Shown: piece after piece, positions 33,166-38,655 of the stretch | How the letters are laid out: every line of letters begins with the position of its first letter | How positions within the stretch are numbered: position 1 is the stretch's first letter | From: a virus | Reading direction: 5' to 3' (one strand) | Length of the DNA: 38,655 bases | IMG/VR virus record: IMGVR_UViG_3300042197_002230 | Location: 1 to 38,655 of that record | Program-made: the position numbers and the translations under genes | The notes under the pieces: generated by a model | The model's input: the letters and a program-made list of their open reading frames with translations, nothing else | What the model was told of the DNA's origin: nothing | Databases searched by the model: none

Positions 33166-33692
33166 TCTTCATCCTCCTTCTGTCCGTTCCACCACCATTC
33201 GCTGCGAATTACATCACCCCTTGAATTGAACTCAACAAGAGCAGGTTCATCAAGATTATGTAATCTCCCCTCGGCATCATACCATGAAATTTCTTCAAAA
33301 TTTCCATTAGGAAAATAAGCTATATAAGCTGGACCATCTGCTCTGTATCTTTTATTGTTTTCATAATACGCTTCAATCTGTACTCCACCATCCTCATAGA
33401 ATTTAATAAGTTGTGGACCTCCAATCCTATGCTTGTTGTTATGATTAAAATACCTTAACGCCTTTAAAGATCCATCCCTATAATATTCAATAACAGCTGG
33501 CAAATCTCCATCTCTATGAACTTTACCATTCTCTTTCCAGATTTCTGTAGATATTTTATATCCTTCTCCAAGAAAAGTTTCATCGTAATATTCTACTTCT
33601 GTGGGAGGTTTGCCGTCACCACTAGTACGATATTTTCCTACTGAATTAGGATTATATATCTTACGATATTTTTGTCTTATATTTAATCTCAT
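33162..33692 (-). CDS. Island-tagged MORN/YwqK repeat protein
   Basis: The 176-residue product starts with MRLNIRQKYRKIYN and has about four repeats: HRDGDLPAVIEYYRDGS, HRIGGPQLIKFYEDGG, YRADGPAYIAYFPNGN and HNLDEPALVEFNSRGD, each followed by an aromatic strand (RYFNHNNK, AYYENNK, SWYDAEG, EWWWNGQ). It ends in the acidic KEDED. It is the first gene of the minus-strand operon. AAGGG lies in the loop of a small hairpin whose stem includes part of the start codon. Confidence 0.7.
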   Translation of the reverse strand: MRLNIRQKYRKIYNPNSVGKYRTSGDGKPPTEVEYYDETFLGEGYKISTEIWKENGKVHRDGDLPAVIEYYRDGSLKALRYFNHNNKHRIGGPQLIKFYEDGGVQIEAYYENNKRYRADGPAYIAYFPNGNFEEISWYDAEGRLHNLDEPALVEFNSRGDVIRSEWWWNGQKEDED

Positions 33693-33717
33693 GTTATTGC
33701 CCTTATTGTAATAACAT
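33691..33717 (-). promoter_or_regulatory. Hairpin enclosing ribosome binding site of minus operon
   Basis: Perfect 8-base arms (ATGTTATT and AATAACAT) flank an 11-base loop. In the minus-strand transcript the loop carries AAGGG, the ribosome binding site, and the 3' arm reaches into the ATG at 33692. Folding could reduce initiation. The stem is A/T-rich and weak, so the effect is speculative. Confidence 0.35.
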
Positions 33718-33721
33718 AATA

Positions 33722-33730
33722 ATTATAACA
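33722..33730 (-). promoter_or_regulatory. Candidate extended -10 promoter for minus-strand operon
   Basis: On the minus strand this reads TGTTATAAT, a perfect extended -10 element (TGnTATAAT), 30-40 bases before the first minus-strand start codon. No good -35 hexamer is visible, as is often the case with extended -10 promoters. It sits in the only divergent gap of the window (33693-33800), which must drive both arms of the island. Confidence 0.5.
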
Positions 33731-33758
33731 AATGTGGCATAAACACAAAAGGAAACTA

Positions 33759-33764
33759 TATAAA
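33759..33764 (+). promoter_or_regulatory. Weak -10-like site for plus-strand arm
   Basis: TATAAA lies about 37 bases before the ATG at 33801 in the divergent gap. No convincing -35 element is present at 17 bases upstream. It is offered as a possible promoter because the plus-strand arm must start in this gap. Confidence 0.25.
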
Positions 33765-33800
33765 CTATAGCCAGATGCTAATTAGTTGAAAGGGTTCATT

Positions 33801-34382
33801 ATGAGAATAAATATAAAACGCAAATATGATAAAATTTATTCAAAACACCATTCTTTACTAAACAAAGAATTAAATGTTGATGAATGGATATTGGTTGATG
33901 ATGAAATAGCAAAAAATATAAAAATATATAAACATAAAGATATCCCTAAATATTTTAAAAGAATAAATAAATATACCGAAAGGTTCGGCTTCGGAACACC
34001 TGAAACTGTGCAAGCGCATGAACGTGTTCGTATAGAATATTATTTTGAAAAAAATTATGAGTTTAGATATCATAGGGAAGAGGGTCCAGCAATTTTATCA
34101 TTTAAAAATGGAACTTTAAAAAGTGAAGACTATTATAAAAATGGCAATAAAGGTCGAGCAGGAGCACCTGCGGATATTGTTTATTACGATGATGGAAATA
34201 TTGCTTCTGAAGTATGGTATAAAAATGATGAAAAACATAGAACAGATGGTCCTGCTTATATAGATTATGCTCCCGATGGAGAAATAGAATTAGAAAAATT
34301 TTATCTAAACGGTGAAAGATTTTATTCACAAGAAGATTTTAACGAAGCCTTACAGAACCAACAAGAGGAATTAGAGTGGTGA
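33801..34382 (+). CDS. Island-tagged MORN/YwqK repeat protein
   Basis: The product has 193 residues from the ATG at 33801, chosen because it gives the family tag MRINIKRKYDKIYS and has AAAGGG seven bases upstream; an in-frame TTG at 33786 would add five residues. Residues 15-85 are unrecognised. Repeats follow: HREEGPAILSFKNGT, RAGAPADIVYYDDGN and HRTDGPAYIDYAPDGE with aromatic strands between. It is the first gene of the plus-strand arm, and its stop overlaps the next start (GTGA). Confidence 0.7.
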   Translation: MRINIKRKYDKIYSKHHSLLNKELNVDEWILVDDEIAKNIKIYKHKDIPKYFKRINKYTERFGFGTPETVQAHERVRIEYYFEKNYEFRYHREEGPAILSFKNGTLKSEDYYKNGNKGRAGAPADIVYYDDGNIASEVWYKNDEKHRTDGPAYIDYAPDGEIELEKFYLNGERFYSQEDFNEALQNQQEELEW

Positions 34383-34825
34383 GAGTAAATATTAAAAATA
34401 AATACGGTAAAATATATAGGATAGGCAGAACAAAACCTGGATCAGCATATAGATATAAAAAATATGGAGAGCCACATTTTTTCAAACCTAATGAATGGGG
34501 TGATCCTGAAGTGGAAAAATGGTTCCATCCAAACCACTGGACAAAGATCATAGTTAATTATAACACAGGACTTGTTTTTTCATTTCATTATGAATATGAT
34601 GCGCCAGCAACTGTGGAGATAAAAGATATTAACAACAAAGTTGCAAAAGACGAGTCAGGCAACCGCATACATGCTGATTATGATGAGTATAGGAATGTAA
34701 TATCCACATATAAATTTTATAGGGATGAATATGGTAATCCAGATCCAACAAATTTGATATATTTAGAAACTTATGATTTAAATGGAAATCATGTTGCAAA
34801 CGATGCAGTAAATCCACCATTGTAA
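34379..34825 (+). CDS. Island-tagged protein with diverged repeats
   Basis: The product has 148 residues from GTG at 34379, which restores the tag MRVNIKNKYGKIYR and overlaps the previous TGA; the preceding in-frame GTG at 34376 would add one residue. AGAGGA lies upstream. The body is beta-rich with poorly conserved elements (YDAPATVEIKDINN, YLETYDLNGNHV) that could be decayed MORN-type units. No domain is recognised with certainty. Confidence 0.58.
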   Translation: MRVNIKNKYGKIYRIGRTKPGSAYRYKKYGEPHFFKPNEWGDPEVEKWFHPNHWTKIIVNYNTGLVFSFHYEYDAPATVEIKDINNKVAKDESGNRIHADYDEYRNVISTYKFYRDEYGNPDPTNLIYLETYDLNGNHVANDAVNPPL

Positions 34826-34850
34826 ATAATATTATAGAGGGCATAGAAAA

Positions 34851-35714
34851 ATGAGATTAAATATAAAAAATAAATATAGTAAAATATATAGACACATAGA
34901 AGGACCAATCTCCTCATATGCTTGGAAACTTTCTAGTAAAATATATCCGACTGATGGGGTATCTGAATATGATCTGGTAACTGAATATGTATACGTAAGC
35001 AAAAAAGACCCTTCTGTACAAAGAGAGATAAGGACTTTGCGCACAGTTCACCCCGATGATGAAGATGGTGGATATGACGATGAAGATGGGGGTACCCCAC
35101 AAGAATCTGTAATAGTATCAGATAAATATTATCGTGATGGTAATTTACATAGGGAGGATGGTCCTGCTGTAATAGAATATTATGACAATGGATCCCTTAA
35201 GGAAGAAGGGTATTGGGTTGATGGTCGCCCCCATCGCATTGATGGTCCACAACTAACAATATGTTTTCCTAATGGTGGTGGCCCATCTTCTGTTCGGTAT
35301 GTAGTCGATTCTAAGAAACATCGAGAGGATGGTCCTGCTATAATTGATTATTTTCGTTCAGGTGATATATTAAGAGAAACATATTATATAAATAATAAGC
35401 TGCATAGGGAGGATGGCCCTGCTTATATTAAATACAATTCAAATGGATATAAAACAGAAGAGGAGTGGTGTTTAAACGATAAACGTCATCGTGAAGATGG
35501 TCCTGCTCTTATTTGGTATTACGAAAACGGAAATAAGAAATATGAAGAATGGTGGATAGATAATGAATTACATAGAGAAGACGGACCTGCTACTATTGAA
35601 TATTATGAAAATGGAAACAAACAATATGAATCATGGTATAAAAATAAAGAAGATGGTCCCGTTGTTATTTGGTATAACCCTGACGGTTCTATCATAGATG
35701 ATTCTATAGCCTGA
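34851..35714 (+). CDS. Island-tagged protein with seven MORN/YwqK repeats
   Basis: The 287-residue product starts with MRLNIKNKYSKIYR, then about 80 residues of unrecognised sequence with an acidic patch, then seven repeats of about 22 residues: six start with HREDGPA or HRIDGPQ and the seventh is a shortened KEDGPVVIWYNPDG. Between them are strands such as EEWWIDNEL and ESWYKN. It is the longest repeat array in the island. MORN_2/YwqK repeats form beta-hairpins, and YwqK proteins act as antitoxins in some bacteria, but no toxin is evident here. GAGGGCATAG precedes the ATG. Confidence 0.75.
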   Translation: MRLNIKNKYSKIYRHIEGPISSYAWKLSSKIYPTDGVSEYDLVTEYVYVSKKDPSVQREIRTLRTVHPDDEDGGYDDEDGGTPQESVIVSDKYYRDGNLHREDGPAVIEYYDNGSLKEEGYWVDGRPHRIDGPQLTICFPNGGGPSSVRYVVDSKKHREDGPAIIDYFRSGDILRETYYINNKLHREDGPAYIKYNSNGYKTEEEWCLNDKRHREDGPALIWYYENGNKKYEEWWIDNELHREDGPATIEYYENGNKQYESWYKNKEDGPVVIWYNPDGSIIDDSIA

Positions 35715-35741
35715 AAACAATCATAGTCTATCTCCAGGACT

Positions 35742-35862
35742 GTAATAAGAATTAAAAAGGAAACAAACAATATGAGGTTAAACATAAGGTCTAAATATAG
35801 AAAAATATATGGAGGTTTACATTTACCAAAAGATCTTTGGGAAATTACAGATAAAGAAGAAA
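35742..35862 (+). repeat. Recent direct repeat, copy 1 (leader plus 5' coding)
   Basis: This segment, from 30 bases before the ATG to codon 30, is repeated at 38520-38642 with about nine mismatches in the coding part and an uninterrupted identical run of about 50 bases. It marks a recent duplication of the leader, tag and first part of a body. Confidence 0.85.
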
Positions 35863-36152
35863 GGGTATTCGGTCGGGTTTCCGTGGACCATCAAGGCCGT
35901 GTCTTACCTGGTGGCAATAAAATTGAAACTTATACCTATACGAATAAACAAGACAGAAATTTAACCATAAAAGTTGAGTCGGCTGATTTTGCGGGTGCCA
36001 TTGGATTAGACATGATTGAGAGGAGAGTATACTTCTATGATGGAAAGAAACATCGTGAAGATGGACCAGCACTAATAGAATATAGTAAATTAGGCAAACC
36101 ATTGTATAAAGAGTGGTGGCGGGATGGTAAACAGATAGACATGGACGACTGA
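35772..36152 (+). CDS. Island-tagged protein with one MORN/YwqK repeat
   Basis: The 126-residue product has the tag MRLNIRSKYRKIYG, then GGLHLPKDLWEITDKEE, shared with the gene truncated at the window end, a central beta region, one repeat HREDGPALIEYSKLGK with EWWRDGK, and an acidic end (DMDD). AAAAAGGAAACAAACAAT precedes the ATG, the first of six leaders with AAACARYATG. Confidence 0.68.
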   Translation: MRLNIRSKYRKIYGGLHLPKDLWEITDKEERVFGRVSVDHQGRVLPGGNKIETYTYTNKQDRNLTIKVESADFAGAIGLDMIERRVYFYDGKKHREDGPALIEYSKLGKPLYKEWWRDGKQIDMDD

Positions 36153-36176
36153 CCCGAATAAGGAGTTTTAAACAGT

Positions 36177-36731
36177 ATGAGATTAAATATAAAAGATAAG
36201 TATCGTAGAATATATATTGGAAACTACAAGAATAGCTTGTTAGTTGAATTCAAAAATAGTAAATGGAAAATAAGACACACCTACCCAGATGCAGGTGGTT
36301 ATAAAACTGTAACTTATGAGATAAAACACCATTGGGAAAGAAAGAATTCAATAACCCTTCAAAAAGACGCATACGAAGATTCTAATGGACAAGCAATGCG
36401 CATAGACTATTATTTTAGAGAAGGTGAAAGTGGTCACGGACCTCGACTGGTAAGAGTTGTATTCTTCCCATCTGGCAAGATTCGTCAAGTAAGATATTAT
36501 AGTATTGATTCTCAAACTCATGGTTACTCTCAAACCCCTCATGCACACAATCAAGTTGAATATCCTGATGATGATAGTAATAATATTTCTATTTCCCAAA
36601 TAGAAAAAGATATCAAACAAGATATAATAGATTATGTTCTATCAAAGCCAGACGAAAATGAAAATAAATTTATTGGTTTGGATGATGACCCTCTTCCTGA
36701 AGGTTGGGAAGAGCAATATGATATATATTAG
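36177..36731 (+). CDS. Island-tagged protein with decayed repeat
   Basis: The 184-residue product has the tag MRLNIKDKYRRIYI. The body contains only a degenerate unit (HGPRLVRVVFFPSGKIRQVRYY) that keeps the Gly-Pro, the PSG turn and the following aromatic strand but has lost HRED. The C-terminus is acidic and ends DDDPLPEGWEEQYDIY. The leader AAGGAGTTTTAAACAGT fits the common island pattern. It may represent divergence of a repeat protein to a new partner. Confidence 0.6.
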   Translation: MRLNIKDKYRRIYIGNYKNSLLVEFKNSKWKIRHTYPDAGGYKTVTYEIKHHWERKNSITLQKDAYEDSNGQAMRIDYYFREGESGHGPRLVRVVFFPSGKIRQVRYYSIDSQTHGYSQTPHAHNQVEYPDDDSNNISISQIEKDIKQDIIDYVLSKPDENENKFIGLDDDPLPEGWEEQYDIY

Positions 36732-36754
36732 AATATTAAGGAGTCATAAACAGC

Positions 36755-37234
36755 ATGAAATTAGATATTAAAAGAAAGTACAAGAAAATGTATCGTCAAT
36801 TAATAGCAGATATTCCATTAACAAAAGATCAGTATGGTGATTGGGAATTGATTCATGATGATGAAGATGAAGGTTTTCGTATAGAGTTTTATGAGAAACT
36901 CATGCCATTTGAAGAAGATGAACCACATGTTGCTCTAGAAAAGAAAGTCTATTATCATGCTGATACATGGTATAATACTAAGCATTTAGGATTACAAACT
37001 GAAACACCAAATACGATAAGATATTACAAAAAAAAATGGGACCCTCACGACAAATTAGTGATTCCTATTAAGATAGTACATTTTTATCCATCTGGATTTA
37101 TCGAACGGGAATGGAATGATGAAAGTGCAAATACTCGCGCATACGATCTATACGTCGATGACTATGATTATATCCCTAATTCCCCTACATCAACCTCACA
37201 GCATTACAAAGATGGTGAAAAAGTTCTTCAATAA
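36755..37234 (+). CDS. Island-tagged protein with decayed repeat
   Basis: The 159-residue product begins MKLDIKRKYKKMYR. After QLIADIPLTKDQYGDWELIHDDEDEG, a WEL segment also found in the next gene, the body is acidic and Tyr-rich. A degenerate unit (PIKIVHFYPSGFIEREW) remains near residue 115. AAGGAGTCATAAACAGC precedes the ATG. Function unknown. Confidence 0.6.
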   Translation: MKLDIKRKYKKMYRQLIADIPLTKDQYGDWELIHDDEDEGFRIEFYEKLMPFEEDEPHVALEKKVYYHADTWYNTKHLGLQTETPNTIRYYKKKWDPHDKLVIPIKIVHFYPSGFIEREWNDESANTRAYDLYVDDYDYIPNSPTSTSQHYKDGEKVLQ

Positions 37235-37249
37235 GGAAATTTAAACAAC

Positions 37250-37750
37250 ATGAAGCTAAACATAAAGAATAAATACAATAAGATTTATCAAAAACTATCA
37301 GTTGCCGGAACACCATCATTAAAAAATTGGGAGCTTGTCAACAGCGACGAATCACTTCTTGGACGGATAGAAAATTACTATGTCAGTAAAATAGATAAAA
37401 ATTACAAAATGATTATTGATCTTGGCATAGAAGAGGAAGGCGGGGAGCCAAGGGTACTTTCTATAACTTTCAAACATAAAAATAAAATGCACAGAGAAAA
37501 TGGTCCTGCTCGAATTTGGTATAACCCTGATGGTAGCGTAGAAATAGAGAAGTGGTATCGTAGAGGAGAACCTCATAGGAAAGGTGGCCCTGCTATAGTA
37601 TATTATTATCCCAGTGGAGAAATAGATTATACTTTTACTGAATGGTGGCAGGATGGAATAAGGTTAAATGAAGATGGAACACCATATACTGACGATGAAG
37701 ATGAATATTGGATGGATGAAGATGAATATTGGATGGATGATGATGAATAA
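37250..37750 (+). CDS. Island-tagged MORN/YwqK repeat protein, acidic repeat tail
   Basis: The 166-residue product starts with MKLNIKNKYNKIYQ. SLKNWELVNSDESLLGRIENYY follows, then two repeats (HRENGPARIWYNPDG, HRKGGPAIVYYYPSG) and EWWQDGIRLNEDG. The tail is a short tandem repeat, DEDEYWM twice then DDDE, coded by a duplicated 21-base unit near 37697-37738. The leader AAGGAAATTTAAACAAC matches the island pattern. Confidence 0.68.
   Translation: MKLNIKNKYNKIYQKLSVAGTPSLKNWELVNSDESLLGRIENYYVSKIDKNYKMIIDLGIEEEGGEPRVLSITFKHKNKMHRENGPARIWYNPDGSVEIEKWYRRGEPHRKGGPAIVYYYPSGEIDYTFTEWWQDGIRLNEDGTPYTDDEDEYWMDEDEYWMDDDE
37697..37738 (+). repeat. Tandem 21-base repeat in acidic tail
   Basis: Two adjacent copies of GATGAAGATGAATATTGGATG encode DEDEYWM twice, followed by a third partial GATGATGATGAA. 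The unit keeps the frame, so copy number can change without breaking the protein. Confidence 0.7.
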
Positions 37751-37765
37751 AGGGGAGTAAACAAC

Positions 37766-38533
37766 ATGAGATTAAATATAAAGGGTAAATATAATAATAT
37801 ATATGGAAAACATGTAAGAAGAAAAATATCTGCAATGAAAGCTTCCTTAGTAGATAAAAACATCTGGAAGTTTGTAGAGGAAAGAAATGGTTTTGATTAT
37901 TACATATCTAAAAAAGATAACAATGCAGCCATGATAATTGGAGAAATTTCTCCATGGGTTGAAGGGTCTTGGGTTGCTGATGTAATGGCTCATGCGTATT
38001 CAGTTGATATGAATCGAGTCGAGATAACTCAAGTATACTCTTATGATGGAGATAAACATCGAGAGGATGGCCCAGCTAAGATATGTTATAAACTTGATGG
38101 AACCGTAATAAGAGAAGAGTGGTGGAAGAATTTCCAACTACATAGGGAAGGGGGACCTGCTGTTATTTATTATTACGAAAACGGAAACAAAATTAGTGAA
38201 GTATGGTACATCAATGATGAAAGACATAGAATAGATGGTCCTGCTGAAGTTAAATATTACGAAAACGGAAACAAAGAACATGAAGCATGGTATAAAGATA
38301 AAGATGGTAACTTACATAGGGAAGACGGTCCTGCTATTATTGAATATTATGATAACGGGAATAAAAAAAAGGAAATATGGTTCATCGATGACGAAAGACA
38401 TAGGGAAGGGGGACCTGCTCAAATTTGGTATAACCCTGATGGCTCTATCGCTGGTAGAGAATGGTGGAAGGGGGGAAAGAAGATGGGTGGCACTCTCATC
38501 GAATCGACGACATTAAAGCGTAATAAGAATTAG
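37766..38533 (+). CDS. Island-tagged protein with five MORN/YwqK repeats
   Basis: The 255-residue product has the tag MRLNIKGKYNNIYG, an unrecognised region to about residue 95, and five repeats: HREDGPAKICYKLDG, HREGGPAVIYYYENGN, HRIDGPAEVKYYENGN, HREDGPAIIEYYDNGN and HREGGPAQIWYNPDGS, separated by strands such as EWWKNFQ, EVWYIND and EIWFIDD. The last repeats are close at DNA level to those of the 34851 gene, suggesting exchange. AAAGGGGAGTAAACAAC precedes the ATG. Confidence 0.74.
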   Translation: MRLNIKGKYNNIYGKHVRRKISAMKASLVDKNIWKFVEERNGFDYYISKKDNNAAMIIGEISPWVEGSWVADVMAHAYSVDMNRVEITQVYSYDGDKHREDGPAKICYKLDGTVIREEWWKNFQLHREGGPAVIYYYENGNKISEVWYINDERHRIDGPAEVKYYENGNKEHEAWYKDKDGNLHREDGPAIIEYYDNGNKKKEIWFIDDERHREGGPAQIWYNPDGSIAGREWWKGGKKMGGTLIESTTLKRNKN

Positions 38534-38642
38534 AAAGGGAACACAAACAATATGAGATTAAATATAAAGAGTAAATATAGAAAAATATATGGAGGTTTAC
38601 ATTTACCAAAAGATCTTTGGGAACTTACAAATAAGGAAGAAG
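38520..38642 (+). repeat. Recent direct repeat, copy 2
   Basis: Second copy of the 35742-35862 segment, starting 32 bases before the ATG at 38552. The upstream edge lies just before the TAATAAGAATTA common to both copies. Confidence 0.85.
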
Positions 38643-38655
38643 GTGAAGGTGAAGG
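38552..38655 (+). CDS. Island-tagged protein, 3' truncated by window edge
   Basis: The visible 34 codons read MRLNIKSKYRKIYG, then GLHLPKDLWELTNKEEGEGE. They are almost identical to the start of the gene at 35772 but turn into a Gly-Glu run at the edge. The leader AAAGGGAACACAAACAAT matches. The gene continues past the window, so the island is larger than seen here. Confidence 0.7.
   Translation, partial: MRLNIKSKYRKIYGGLHLPKDLWELTNKEEGEGE

Noticed and set aside
33786-33800. TTG start adding five residues to the 33801 gene
   Set aside because: The ATG at 33801 matches the family tag exactly and has AAAGGG at good spacing.

Overview
This AT-rich window is late-gene and accessory DNA of a large tailed phage (Caudoviricetes) of the T4-like myovirus type. 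The diagnosis rests on a two-domain large terminase, a gp20-like portal and a gp21-like prohead protease in close order, plus a run of virion proteins of a kind recurring in marine T4-like phages. The host cannot be named. Signal-peptide and single-span membrane proteins arranged like a lysis cassette fit a Gram-negative host, and strong AAGGAG-type ribosome binding sites show Shine-Dalgarno initiation. Genes are packed so tightly that no stretch longer than about 110 bases lacks one. No tRNA, CRISPR, integrase or insertion sequence was seen.

Layout. (1) 1-9091: virion structural proteins, including two paralogues (4553-5554 and 6010-7161) that share a C-terminal motif, a membrane-anchored coiled-coil protein and a 641-residue helical protein. 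(2) 9092-10595: a RuvC-like resolvase overlapping a zinc-ribbon/TOPRIM primase. (3) 10614-12357: a holin-like protein, a spanin-like membrane pair, a small four-Cys protein and one unknown. (4) 12369-18645: terminase, portal, three small head-core-position proteins, prohead protease and a scaffold-position protein. No major capsid gene follows. (5) 18657-18887: a phage-encoded ribosomal protein bS21 homologue. (6) 18900-29258: adhesion module. It holds a Ser-rich fibre, four paralogous proteins of six kelch-like repeats each (predicted six-bladed beta-propellers), a concanavalin-A-like lectin with the same N-terminal anchor, a tail assembly chaperone, a 748-residue beta-helix tail spike, and debris of a second spike-like gene. 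(7) 29270-29569: a small HTH/zinc-ribbon protein. (8) 29570-38655: an accessory island transcribed outward from about 33.7 kb. It has 16 genes, 15 of which begin with nearly the same 13-14 residues (consensus M-[RK]-[LIV]-[ND]-I-[KR]-x-[KM]-[YF]-x-x-I-[YEK]). What follows differs completely: HREDGPA-type MORN/YwqK repeats, LRV-like helical repeats, or unrecognised sequence.

The most interesting signal is region 8: one short N-terminal tag on many unrelated bodies, with conserved leaders and recent tandem duplication. It looks like an expanding set of proteins sent to one place, for example packaged in the capsid, bound to a common partner, or held at a membrane. Function is not known. Region 6 shows the same logic independently, with fixed N- and C-terminal ends and variable middles in a cassette array of adhesins. 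The bS21 gene sits between head assembly and adhesion genes, consistent with late ribosome modification.
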